Below, piece after piece: positions 9,862 to 17,839 of a stretch of DNA of 64,000 bases. Made by a program: the position numbers and the translations under genes. The notes under the pieces were generated by a model, which was not told the DNA's origin, searched no databases, and saw nothing but the letters and a program-made list of their open reading frames with translations. The DNA comes from Rhodovastum sp963709085. GTDB taxonomy: Bacteria; Pseudomonadota; Alphaproteobacteria; Acetobacterales; Acetobacteraceae. Where the stretch lies: the NCBI GenBank assembly GCA_963709085.1, contig CAVPVB010000014.1, positions 1-64,000 on the forward strand. Reading direction: 5' to 3'. Position 1 is the stretch's first letter; every line of letters starts with the position of its first letter.

Positions 9862-10086
9862 ATGACTGAAATTACAAACCAACTTATTTACGAAGTCTTG
9901 AAGAGGCTTCAGGCTGGACAGGCCGAAATCAAAGCGATGCTGACCGATCACACCCGACAAATCATCAGGGTGCGGGAAGAGATCAACGCTTTGCGCGGCG
10001 ATGACTTGCGCCGCGAAACACTGCAGGCGCAGATGGATACGAGGTTGGAGCGAATTGAAAGCCGGCTCAACCTCACCGATGCTTGA
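9862..10086 (+). CDS. Small coiled-coil protein, unknown function
   Basis: A 74-residue protein (MTEITNQLIYEVLKRLQAGQ...) predicted as one long helix with heptads up to the C-terminal ERIESRLNL. Small proteins of this pattern (MTEIT-x-LIYEVLK) are common in alphaproteobacterial accessory regions. It starts just beyond the IS66 leader. Function not known. Confidence 0.6.
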   Translation: MTEITNQLIYEVLKRLQAGQAEIKAMLTDHTRQIIRVREEINALRGDDLRRETLQAQMDTRLERIESRLNLTDA

Positions 10087-10131
10087 CGACACGCAAGCCG
10101 CCATGTGGATCGCGTCACTGAAAACCCGGTT

Positions 10132-10224
10132 ATGAGCCGCCCCCAAACCGAGGGCGCGACGTTGAAGGTGGCGGCGCAACGCTATAATATGGGGATGGTG
10201 ACGATTTCCAGGCTGGAGGCATGA
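10132..10224 (+). pseudogene. HTH fragment, possibly from a serine recombinase
   Basis: A 30-codon frame (from MSRPQTEGATLKV to VTISRLEA) that reads like the C-terminal helix-turn-helix of resolvase-type recombinases. No other part of such a gene is nearby. It could also be a chance frame. Confidence 0.3.
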
Positions 10225-10407
10225 GTGTCCCTTTCCGGCTTGCCGTCTTAATGGCTTCCGATCCAGCTCTCTGATAGGATTGTCCTATGTCAATTTCTCT
10301 TATACCTGTGAACAAAAAGCTTGGCTTGGTTCCCGTGTCGTGCGCGGCTATTTTCCTTCTGTCGCCTCACTGCGCGCCGACTGATTGACGAGCGCATCGC
10401 CGACCGC

Positions 10408-10545
10408 ATGACCGAAGAGGAAGACGATCTTGTCTGGGCAAAGCCCTATGTGGACGAGGCTCTGGCGGGCGTTGCCAGCGGCAAGGTTCTGACCCGCGAG
10501 CAACACGAAACGCGGATGGACGCTCTTTTGTCTTCATTCGAATAG
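10408..10545 (+). pseudogene. Antitoxin-like C-terminal remnant
   Basis: A 45-residue frame (MTEEEDDLVWAKPYVDEALAG ending in DALLSSFE) that looks like the C-terminal, toxin-binding part of a ParD/RelB-class antitoxin. The DNA-binding part is missing. It sits directly ahead of a second antitoxin remnant and the YafQ-like toxin. Confidence 0.4.
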
Positions 10546-10550
10546 AAGCA

Positions 10551-10631
10551 ATGAAAGCCGCGCGGCAAGGAAAACTCGTTAAGGTCGGCAAGCCTGAAAA
10601 CTTACTTGGGAGTCTGAATGAGGGAGATTAA
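10551..10631 (+). pseudogene. RelB/DinJ antitoxin C-terminal remnant
   Basis: The frame encodes MKAARQGKLVKVGKPENLLG and six more residues, typical of the C-terminus of RelB/DinJ antitoxins, and overlaps the toxin start by 14 bases as in intact systems. The N-terminal ribbon-helix-helix part is absent upstream in any frame. The toxin may therefore lack its own antitoxin. Confidence 0.55.
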
Positions 10632-10899
10632 ATACACAACTCGTTTTCAGCGCGATTACCGACGAGAACAATCCGGACGACACAGCAAGAAACTTGATGC
10701 CGTTCTTATGGAAGCGGTAAATCTTCTGGCGGCAGATGCTCCATTGCCGCGCCGGAGTTTCGATCACCCGCTATCCGGCGACGGGAGCGATCACCGCGAC
10801 TGCCAAATCAGACCCGACCTTATTCTCATCTATCGCAAACCGGATGATGATAGCCTTGAGCTCGTGCGCCTCGGCTCGCACAGCGAACTCGGCTTCTGA
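10618..10899 (+). CDS. YafQ-family toxin, RelE superfamily mRNA interferase
   Basis: A 93-residue protein with the complete YafQ pattern: FDHPLSG, then CQIRPDLILIYRKPDD and the terminal LVRLGSHSELGF, which carry the catalytic and substrate-binding histidines of the family. YafQ-type toxins cut mRNA in the ribosome. The start ATG at 10618 overlaps the antitoxin remnant. Full length, so it could be active if expressed. Confidence 0.85.
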   Translation: MREIKYTTRFQRDYRREQSGRHSKKLDAVLMEAVNLLAADAPLPRRSFDHPLSGDGSDHRDCQIRPDLILIYRKPDDDSLELVRLGSHSELGF

Positions 10900-10929
10900 A
10901 GGAAATGCGGCATGTTGGAGCCGGACATA

Positions 10930-11118
10930 ATGAAAGTGCAAAGCTTGAAGGACCTGGCAGTGGAAATGCGCGCGGTCGCGCGCGGCGAGATCGCCGCGCC
11001 GGCGGACGCCGCAGCGCCGAGCGTCGAAACGGCGAAGGCCGGGGCGATCAGGCGTGTGATCGCCTTGCAACTCGGGCGGGACACTGGTTGTTCTCAAACA
11101 CAAGAGGGTCTCGAATGA
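10930..11118 (+). pseudogene. HVO_A0114-like DNA-binding antitoxin fragment, copy 1
   Basis: The frame starts MKVQSLKDLAVEMRAVARGE and then PADAAAPSVE, the N-terminus of small HTH proteins of the HVO_A0114 type. The winged-helix part is missing and the frame runs into unrelated sequence before stopping in front of the next gene. A second copy of the same N-terminal segment is at 17753. Confidence 0.5.
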
Positions 11119-11921
11119 CCGCCGTGCCATCTGTGCTGAACGTTCCTGTCAGCCAAGACGAGCGCGATGTCCTGGAGTTCGCGGCTGGTCAGACAGGTGC
11201 TGATCTGGGCGACTACGTTCGACGCAGAGCCGTCGAGGCGGCGGAGATCGACGTGCTCGAATATCGTCTTGCGACCATTCCTGCGCAGGACTGGGAGAAA
11301 TTTGAAGTCTGGGTCAATACGCCGCCGAAGGACGTTCACGCGCTGCGCAAACTCGCGGCCAGCCATCCGGCATGGCTCCTTCAGTCGCATCTAAATCCAC
11401 ACCACACCGACGGGTGCAAGGAACTGGTGCCGCCCCGGCCGCTTGCCGCCACGGACAACAGGTATGCGTTCGACTGCGGACGCAACTCTCTGAACCAATG
11501 GTTCTGGCGTCATGCCTGGGACAATCAGGAAGCCCGCGTGTCACGGACGAGCGTCGTCTGCGACGCGGCCACGGGGGACGTGGTGGGCTATGTGGCGCTG
11601 ACCGCCGCGCAAATCGAGCGGGCGTATCTTCCGGAATCGACGCCGCGTGACAGGCCAGATCCCGTTCCGGCGATGATGCTTAGTCCTATGGCCGTCGACC
11701 GGCGGCATCACGGCAAGGGCTGTGGCCGCGCCCTCGTGCGATTTGCCATGGTGACGGCCATCAAGTTTGCCGAGAATATTGGCTGCTTCGGGGTTCTCAC
11801 ACATCCGCTCGACGATAACGTGCGCGCGTTCTACGCCCACCTTGGCTTCGAGATGCTGCCCTTCGATCCCAAGCGCAGCATGATCGTCCGTGTTGCCGAT
11901 TTGCAGCCGAGCGGGTTTTAG
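11115..11921 (+). CDS. DUF1778 antitoxin fused in frame to GNAT toxin (TacA-TacT-like)
   Basis: A 268-residue frame joins two proteins normally made from overlapping genes. Residues 1-93 are a DUF1778/TacA-type antitoxin (ribbon-helix-helix start, then PPKDVHALRKLAASHPAW, the toxin-binding tail). Residues about 105-268 are a GNAT acetyltransferase toxin: AFDCGRNSLNQWFWRHA, acetyl-CoA loop HHGKGCGRAL, and FYAHLGFEMLPFDPKRSMIV. TacT-like toxins acetylate charged tRNA and stop translation. No stop lies between the parts; a GTG at 11428 could give separate toxin translation. The link could be a real fusion or the result of a lost stop. A Tn5-like IS sits immediately after the stop. Confidence 0.85.
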   Translation: MTAVPSVLNVPVSQDERDVLEFAAGQTGADLGDYVRRRAVEAAEIDVLEYRLATIPAQDWEKFEVWVNTPPKDVHALRKLAASHPAWLLQSHLNPHHTDGCKELVPPRPLAATDNRYAFDCGRNSLNQWFWRHAWDNQEARVSRTSVVCDAATGDVVGYVALTAAQIERAYLPESTPRDRPDPVPAMMLSPMAVDRRHHGKGCGRALVRFAMVTAIKFAENIGCFGVLTHPLDDNVRAFYAHLGFEMLPFDPKRSMIVRVADLQPSGF

Positions 11922-12483
11922 GCCTTACCTTTACCCACATCCTAAATTCAGCGCGATATTGAACCCGAAGAGGATGAAGCTGAAGACCTGCAAGCCGCGC
12001 GAGAGGGTCTGCCAGCCCGGTTCACCATCGCCCTTGCGATCAAGGAAGCCGCCAAACGTCGCGACACCGTGAGCGAAATCGCGGTTGGTCAGCACCGCGT
12101 CGGGGGAACGGTTGAGCGCCAATGCCAGAATCTCGATCGTCTGCTCATCTGCGGCGACCGGGCCGTCGGGACAGGCCCGCACATCGGCGCGGCTCTGTAG
12201 CAAACGCACCGCAACGACAGACGCGATGGCGAACAGCGGCAGGAACCGCTCAGCGGTGCGTAGTTGCGGCCGCTCGATCACACAGCCTGTTTTCAATCCT
12301 TTATGAAATTCCTCGATCAGCCAACGGAGTTTATACCAGTCAACCTTCTCGAACGCCGCCTCCGCCGTCGTCACCGGCAGTGTCGACAGCAGAACCCACT
12401 CCATCCGCTCGGCGTCGTTCCAGACCCGCACAACGGAGCAGCCGATCGCCTGGCTATGGCCACTACTGCAGCACCGCGGCCGC

Positions 12484-13846
12484 CTCAGGGTTCCCCTCAT
12501 TTGGACTACGGAACGTAATAAAGAAAAGAATCGGGTAAGACGCGGCAGGTTTACGAAAAAATCGTGGTCGGCGGCTTGGCGTTCAAATATTGCCCACCCT
12601 AAATCCCTGTTGCCAAGGTCGAGAAAGTACCGATTCGAGCCCTCATCATCCGAAGCAGAGGGCCGTGCCTTGTCAGCCAGCAAGCAGATCTCGTTCGAAG
12701 GCGTCCAGCGCTACCTGAAGACCCTGTTCGGCGACTGCCTGCATGCCAAGCGCATTCTCTCGCTGGCCGGCGCCACGCTGGGGGCGATCCACTCCGCCTC
12801 GATGGCGGTCGCGCTGATCGGACAGGGCCTGGCGCTGGCGCGTGGGCTGACCACCAAACACGCGGTCAAGCAGGTCGACCGCATGCTGGCCAACGAGGGC
12901 ATCGATGTCGATGCCCTGCTGGGCCATTGGGTACCCTTCATCGTCGGCCAGCGGGCGAAGATCGCCGTTGCCCTGGACTGGACCGACTTCGACGCCGACG
13001 GCCAGACCACGCTCATGCTGTCTCTGCTCACCCGTCACGGGCGGGCGACGCCGCTGTACTGGCTGACCGTCGCGGCGAACACGCTGAAGGGGCGGCGCAA
13101 CTACTACGAATATCAGGTACTCGTGCGCTTCGCCGCGGCGCTGCCAAACGGGACCGAGGTCACCCTCGTCGCCGATCGCGGCTTCTGTGATCACAAGCTC
13201 TATCGTGTGCTGCGCGAGGAGCTGAAGTTCGACTTCGTCATCCGCATGCGCGCCAACATTATGGTGACCGCCGCCAATGGCGAGCGCCGCAAGGCGGGCG
13301 ACTGGGTCGGTCCGGGCGGGCGGGCCCGCGTGCTGCATGGCGCCACCGTCACCGGCCTCACCTATCCGGTCGGTACCGTCGTGTGCGTGCAGGCCAAAGG
13401 CATGAAAGAGCCCTGGTGCCTGGTCACCCCCGCCATCGACAAGCCGGCACGTGAGCTGATCAACCTCTACGCGAAGCGCTGGGGCATCGAATGCCAGTTC
13501 CGTGATAGCAAGGACATCCGTTTCGGTATGGGCATGAGCGAGGTCCACGTCAGCACCCCCGATCGCCGCGACCGGCTGTGGCTGATCAATGCCTTTGCAG
13601 TCGCCTTGCTGACCCTGCTTGGCGCCGCCGGGGAAGCGCTCGGCTTCGACCGGCTGCTCAAGTCCAACACCACCAAGCGGCGCACCCACTCGCTGCTGCG
13701 CCAGGGAATCATGCTCTTCCAACTCATCCCAACCATGCCGGAACACCGGCTGCTGCCGCTGGTCGAAAAGTTCGCCGAGTTGCTGAACGCCCAGCCAGTC
13801 TTCGTCGAGATGTTCGGTGCGATTTGAAAATGAGGGGAGCCATGAG
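12484..13846 (+). mobile_element. IS10-like IS4-family element nested in Tn5-like IS
   Basis: A 1,363-bp element with imperfect inverted ends (CTCAGGGTTCCCCTCATTT and CTCATGGCTCCCCTCATTT). It is flanked by the 9-bp duplication CGCGGCCGC at 12475-12483 and 13847-13855; the uninterrupted site is visible in copy 2 of the Tn5-like IS near 21436. Confidence 0.92.
12610..13827 (+). CDS. IS4-family (IS10-like) transposase
   Basis: The frame is 405 residues, but the protein probably starts at or near LSASKQISFEGVQRYLKTLF (TTG at 12670). Catalytic signatures are present: ALDWTDFDADG (first Asp), LVADRGFCD (second Asp), and YAKRWGIECQFRDSK (Glu, Y-(2)-R-(3)-E pattern of IS4). The whole coding region is intact, so this copy could still be active. 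Confidence 0.88.
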   Translation: MPRSRKYRFEPSSSEAEGRALSASKQISFEGVQRYLKTLFGDCLHAKRILSLAGATLGAIHSASMAVALIGQGLALARGLTTKHAVKQVDRMLANEGIDVDALLGHWVPFIVGQRAKIAVALDWTDFDADGQTTLMLSLLTRHGRATPLYWLTVAANTLKGRRNYYEYQVLVRFAAALPNGTEVTLVADRGFCDHKLYRVLREELKFDFVIRMRANIMVTAANGERRKAGDWVGPGGRARVLHGATVTGLTYPVGTVVCVQAKGMKEPWCLVTPAIDKPARELINLYAKRWGIECQFRDSKDIRFGMGMSEVHVSTPDRRDRLWLINAFAVALLTLLGAAGEALGFDRLLKSNTTKRRTHSLLRQGIMLFQLIPTMPEHRLLPLVEKFAELLNAQPVFVEMFGAI

Positions 13847-14830
13847 CGCGGCCGCATCACCTGAGCATCGAACCAGGAGACGTTCAGCAAGACGCGCCTC
13901 CCCTTGATCTCGGTCAGGCGCCGCGCCATGGGGGCGAGCGCGCGCGCCTTGCCCAGCAGGCGCCCGCCATCTAGCAGGACGCGGTCATGCGCCAGGCGCA
14001 CGAGGCACTGCCAGTTCAGCTGCAGGCACTTCTCGAAATGCGTGAACACATCGGCGCCGCGGTCGCCGATGCTGATCCACCGCTTGCCCTGCGGGCACCG
14101 ACCGATTGCCGCTATGGTCTCTTCCCACACTGCCGCTTCGGTCCGCCCCCGCGGCGGCTTCGGCCGGGGCTGGCGTTGCTTCGATCGCGCCGTGGCCAGA
14201 CGACGCTTCTTCAACGCCTTGAGCAGGCGCCGCTTCTTCCGCACCCTCTCCTTGCGGGCCCAGACCATCTGATGCGCCAGGCCAAGTATCTCGCCGGTGG
14301 ATCGCACCATCAGGCACGAGTGGGCCATGAACCCCCGGCCGTGGCCGTTGCCGATCGGACCCAACCCGGTCAGGCTGTGCCGGTGCGACAAGTCCACCAG
14401 CATGTCATCGTGAATGGCCAAAACCGGTTCATCCGCCGCACAGGCGAGCGCGATCACTTGGTCGCGATGCTGCTGCGTGATCACCGCGTGCGTCACCTCC
14501 TCCGCGTCGAACAACCGATACGCCGCCTTCGCCTCCCCAAACGTCTTCGCCTGCAAGGGGACATTCCCGCAGCCGCGCTCCGCCATCGCCGCAGCCACCT
14601 TCACGGCCCGCTCAGTCCTCCTGGAGTCACCCAGCTTCACCCGACCAAACTGCGCCTTGGCCCATTCCCATGGGTTCAACATCACCACCCCCCACTCACC
14701 CTGTATTGCTCAGGATTTGTGCGATTTACGCATGCAAGGGGAATGTGGGTAAAGGTAAGGGTTTTAGGCTGCTTTTCTCAAGAAGCGGTCGGAAGACATC
14801 GTCGGAATTCTGCTGATCGCGACGGGCGAA

Positions 14831-15112
14831 CTAATCGCGAGGCTGCAAGGCCCGCCGGGGATTCCAGCGCTCGACCTTCCAGTCGGTGAGCCAGAGGTCG
14901 CGCTGGTACGCGGCCGAGACGCGGGAGCCATAAAATTCAAGGCACCGAGAACGGACATAGCAAATGATCTTCTTGGCCTGGAAGCGCGACGCGACGACAA
15001 GTGATGTTGTGCCTGCGCTCAGGCAGTCGAAGTCATAGTAGACATCGACAAAAAATACCTTTCGTCCGGCCTTCTCGCCGTTCAGCCAAAGATGTTTCCT
15101 GGGAGCCGTCAT
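14831..15112 (-). CDS. Hypothetical protein, 93 residues
   Basis: Starts MTAPRKHLWLNGEKAG; mixed alpha-beta composition with two cysteines, no signal peptide or membrane helix. It lies just downstream of the Tn5-like IS and in the opposite direction to mucR. I do not recognise the family. Confidence 0.45.
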   Translation of the reverse strand: MTAPRKHLWLNGEKAGRKVFFVDVYYDFDCLSAGTTSLVVASRFQAKKIICYVRSRCLEFYGSRVSAAYQRDLWLTDWKVERWNPRRALQPRD

Positions 15113-15339
15113 TTTGTACTTATAGAAATATCTTCGCCCGTCTTCAACACACCACTGCCAACACCGTCTACCGGAAAGACACGAATACCAGTATATTCCA
15201 CAGGATGAAAAGCGGGGAAATCCCGGAAATCATCGTTCTCCATCTGGTCAAACTCCAGCGGCGTTGTCTACTATGCATGTCTTGATCGCCTGGCGCCGTT
15301 GACGAGAGCGGCCCAAGCAACGCCCACGAAAGGACGACA

Positions 15340-15816
15340 ATGAGCGAGACGAGCGCCGAACCGAGTCACTTGCTTGAGCTGACGGCTCAGATCGTGGCCG
15401 CGCATGTGGGGCACAACCAGGTCGCACCGGACGCGCTGCCGGAGCTGATACGCCGCGTTCATGCGACGCTCACCGGCACACAGAAGCCGCCGGCCGAGGC
15501 CGCAGCGGAAAAGCAACAGCCGGCCGTCCCGCCGAAGAAATCGGTGTTCCCCGACTACATAATCTGTTTGGAGGACGGGAAGAAGCTGAAGATGCTCAAG
15601 CGTCATCTGCAGACCAGCTACAGCCTGACGCCCGCGCAGTACCGCGAGAAGTGGGGCCTGCCCCACGACTACCCGATGGTGGCGCCGAGCTACGCCGAGA
15701 AGCGCTCGACGCTGGCCAAGACGATCGGCCTCGGTCGCAGGCCGCAACCCGCCGCTGCGGCCCCTATCCCGGTGCCCCGAAAGGCTGGTCGCCAGCGCAA
15801 ATCCGCCGCCGCGTAA
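15340..15816 (+). CDS. MucR/Ros-family transcriptional regulator
   Basis: A 158-residue protein. The Ros/MucR zinc-finger domain spans roughly residues 65-130: YIICLEDGKKLKMLKRHL, then LTPAQYREKWGLPHDYPMVAPSYAE. As in many MucR proteins only one finger cysteine of the usual pair is kept. MucR regulators bind AT-rich targets and repress surface polysaccharide, motility and plasmid genes. N-terminal residues 1-30 match the family dimerisation region; the tail is Ala/Pro/Lys-rich. ATG at 15340 follows GAAAGGACGACA. Confidence 0.9.
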   Translation: MSETSAEPSHLLELTAQIVAAHVGHNQVAPDALPELIRRVHATLTGTQKPPAEAAAEKQQPAVPPKKSVFPDYIICLEDGKKLKMLKRHLQTSYSLTPAQYREKWGLPHDYPMVAPSYAEKRSTLAKTIGLGRRPQPAAAAPIPVPRKAGRQRKSAAA

Positions 15817-15858
15817 GTGGTGAAGGTCTGCCCCTGGAGCGGAAACCGGAAAGAAAGG

Positions 15859-15909
15859 GCGAGAGGCTCTGCCTCTCGCGCTCTGAGCCTGCCCCGGCGA
15901 AAGCCGGGG
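15859..15909 (+). terminator. Tandem hairpins after mucR
   Basis: First a perfect 9-bp stem (GCGAGAGGC, loop TCT) at 15859-15879, then CCCCGGC-GAAA-GCCGGGG at 15892-15909 followed by a short AT stretch. Position 45-95 bases behind the mucR stop suits transcription termination. Confidence 0.6.
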
Positions 15910-16400
15910 GGGATATTTGAACCAAGATGATGGCCAAGGGACATCTCCTTACCGAAGATCGGCAGAGGTGCCCCCAACCCTGGTAAAGTTCATTGATGAA
16001 TCAATGATCTGACCCGCCGAGGCACATCGGCACCAAGATCGGCAAGACGACACCTCGAAACGTGATTTCTCCCTTGTGAATCAAGTTGTTCTGCGCCTCA
16101 AGGCATCGGCAAAAATTCGAGCTCGGCTGGCACTTGTCTGAAATTTGTATACATATTTCGGACAGAGGTTTTATGGGCAGCTCGCCGACCGCGCCGCCGC
16201 CTCGGAGCAATTCCAAACCAGCAGGGCAGAGCGGCAGCAACCCGCTCCTTTCTGGAATTCTTGAATTCCGGAATTTTGCTGGCGGGATTGAGCGCAATGA
16301 CCCCAACCGGGGCCGAAGCCAGCCGCCGGTCATAAATGGAGACTGATAGTGCATTGATTTTTTTATTGAAACTTCCATACAGGTGTCGTATGTTGGCAGG
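15910..16400. other. Intergenic stretch before the abiE genes
   Basis: No convincing gene. The GAATTC-rich motif at 16255-16278 matches 7767-7790. A short frame starting ATGGGCAGC at 16174 encodes a Pro/Ser-rich peptide without recognised family. The stretch TTGAAACTTCCATACAGG just before 16390 may belong to the promoter region of the abiE genes. Confidence 0.4.
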
Positions 16401-16838
16401 ATGATAAACGCCGTGCCCAAACCGGAAAGCCTGGAAGCGCGCCTGGAAAAGCGCATCGCGCGCAAGCGTGGCGATGTTTTCCTGCGCGAGGACTTCCGTG
16501 ACCTTGGCGACTACGATCAGGTGGGCCGGGCGCTGCGCAAGCTCGTGCGCAAGGGGCAGCTGATGAAGGCCGGCTATGGCCTCTACACCCGAGCCCGGCT
16601 CTCTGTGCTGGACGGGACGCCGACCCCGACCAAGGGCTTGCGCGAACTCGCGACCGAAATCCTCGGGCGGCTCGGCATCGAGACCGCGCCGACGAAACTC
16701 GAACAGGCTTACAATGCAGGAAAAACAACTCAGGTGCCGACGGGTCGTGTGATCGGCGTCCGCGGAAGGATCCGCCGCAAGATCAGCTACAACGGCTATC
16801 CCCTGAGTTATGAACGTGCTGGACAAACGCCTCGTTGA
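16401..16838 (+). CDS. abiEi: AbiEi-type antitoxin (DUF6088)
   Basis: 145 residues from the ATG at 16401 (a GTG at 16383 is possible). The N-terminal winged-helix pattern (KRGDVFLREDFRDLGDYDQVGRALRKLVRKGQL, read in pieces) followed by GYGLYTRAR and the DUF6088 block TPTKGLRELATEIL and AYNAGKTTQVPTGRV identify it. AbiEi represses its own operon and neutralises AbiEii. It overlaps the toxin gene by 29 bases, so the two are translationally coupled. Confidence 0.85.
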   Translation: MINAVPKPESLEARLEKRIARKRGDVFLREDFRDLGDYDQVGRALRKLVRKGQLMKAGYGLYTRARLSVLDGTPTPTKGLRELATEILGRLGIETAPTKLEQAYNAGKTTQVPTGRVIGVRGRIRRKISYNGYPLSYERAGQTPR

Positions 16839-17742
16839 AGATGTTGCCAGCCGTCTCCGTTCCGATCCGGGACTGGTTGAGAAGGATTGGCAGGTCACGC
16901 GCGCGCTCAGCGTCCTCGCCAATCTCGACCATGGTGGAGCGCAGCCGGCGTTCGGCGGCGGCACCTCGCTGTCCAAGGCATGGGGCCTTATCAAGCGTTT
17001 CTCCGAGGACATCGACTTCAAGGTGGCAATGCCACCAGCCAGGAGCCGGAACCAGGCCAAGAAGGAGCGCAGCGCCTATCGCGAGCACGTCCTCGCCGCC
17101 CTGAACGCCGCCGGCTTCACCCTCGCCGGCACGCCCGCGAAGCGCGACGAAAACCGCTTCTTCTCCGCTGAATTGCTTTACCCTGGCCTGTTCGCGGCCG
17201 GGCCAGGGCTGCGACCGCACATCCGCGTCGAGATGCTGTTGGAGGGGTCGGCCTTGCCCTCGGTGGCGCGACCGGTTACCTCGTTGATTAGCCTGGCACA
17301 AGGCCGCCCGCCCGAGGTGGCATCTTTCCTCTGCGTCGATCCCGTCGAGACCGCCGCCGACAAGCTGAGCGCGCTCGCCTGGCGGGTGCAGTCCCGGCGG
17401 CGGGACAGCGCGGACGACGATCCGACGATTGTCCGGCACATCCACGACCTCGCCGCGCTCAAGGCCCGCGTCGCCGCATCCGACGCGTTCACGCGGCTGG
17501 TGCACCTGGCGGCCGAACAGGACACGGGCCGGGGAGGGGAGGCAACCGCCGGCTTCAACCGTGCGGCGCTGCTTGCCAGCATGCTCGAACGGCTGGCCAC
17601 GGATCGGCTGTGGGCGGATGAGTATCGGGATTTCGTGCGGCAGGTGTCCTATGCCGCCCCGGATGAGCAAATCGGCTTCAGTGAAGCGCTGTCCGCCGTC
17701 GGGGAGCTTGTGGCCTTGATCTCGACAAAGGTTTCGCCATGA
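16810..17742 (+). CDS. abiEii: AbiEii nucleotidyltransferase toxin
   Basis: 310 residues. The nucleotidyltransferase motif GGGTSLSKAWGLIKRFSEDIDF (given in parts: GGGTSLSK and SEDIDF) at residues about 50-72, and the downstream DPVETAADKLSALAWR with HDLAALKA, are the AbiEii signature. The toxin transfers nucleotides to tRNA ends in characterised relatives and serves in phage abortive infection and plasmid stabilisation. All catalytic motifs are present and the frame is intact, so with AbiEi this is probably a working type IV system. Confidence 0.9.
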   Translation: MNVLDKRLVEDVASRLRSDPGLVEKDWQVTRALSVLANLDHGGAQPAFGGGTSLSKAWGLIKRFSEDIDFKVAMPPARSRNQAKKERSAYREHVLAALNAAGFTLAGTPAKRDENRFFSAELLYPGLFAAGPGLRPHIRVEMLLEGSALPSVARPVTSLISLAQGRPPEVASFLCVDPVETAADKLSALAWRVQSRRRDSADDDPTIVRHIHDLAALKARVAASDAFTRLVHLAAEQDTGRGGEATAGFNRAALLASMLERLATDRLWADEYRDFVRQVSYAAPDEQIGFSEALSAVGELVALISTKVSP

Positions 17743-17752
17743 GGGGGACGCG

Positions 17753-17839
17753 ATGAAGGTGCAAAGCTTGAAGGATCTGGCGGCGGAAATGCGTGCGGTG
17801 AGATCCCCGCGCCGGCGGACGCTGGAGGTCATAGCGTGA
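17753..17839 (+). pseudogene. HVO_A0114-like antitoxin fragment, copy 2
   Basis: The first 16 codons (MKVQSLKDLAAEMRAV) match the fragment at 10930, then the frame turns into unrelated residues and stops. It follows AbiEii by 10 bases. Both copies keep only the N-terminal segment. Confidence 0.5.

Larger units (their letters stand above)
11931..14688 (-). pseudogene. IS4-family (Tn5-like) transposase, split by an IS
   Basis: The N-terminal part (14688 down to about 13856) has the Tn5-type DNA-binding start (WEWAKAQFGRVKLGDSRRTE), AIHDDMLVDLSHR with the first catalytic Asp, and SIGDRGADVFTHF with the second. The C-terminal part (12474 to 11931) has the Glu-bearing WYKLRWLIEEFHKGLKTGC (YREK-type) signature. 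Joined across the nested IS, the two halves give the same protein as copies 2 and 3. Confidence 0.85.
11924..14759. mobile_element. Tn5-like IS4-family element, copy 1, interrupted
   Basis: Ends are inverted repeats starting CTTACCTTTACCCACAT. The flanks GGTTTTAGGC at 11914-11923 and 14760-14769 are a 10-bp target duplication, placing the insertion two bases past the stop of the GNAT gene. Without the nested IS (12484-13846 plus its 9-bp duplication) the element is 1,464 bp. Its transposase runs on the minus strand from 14688 to 11931 and is split by the nested element. Confidence 0.9.
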
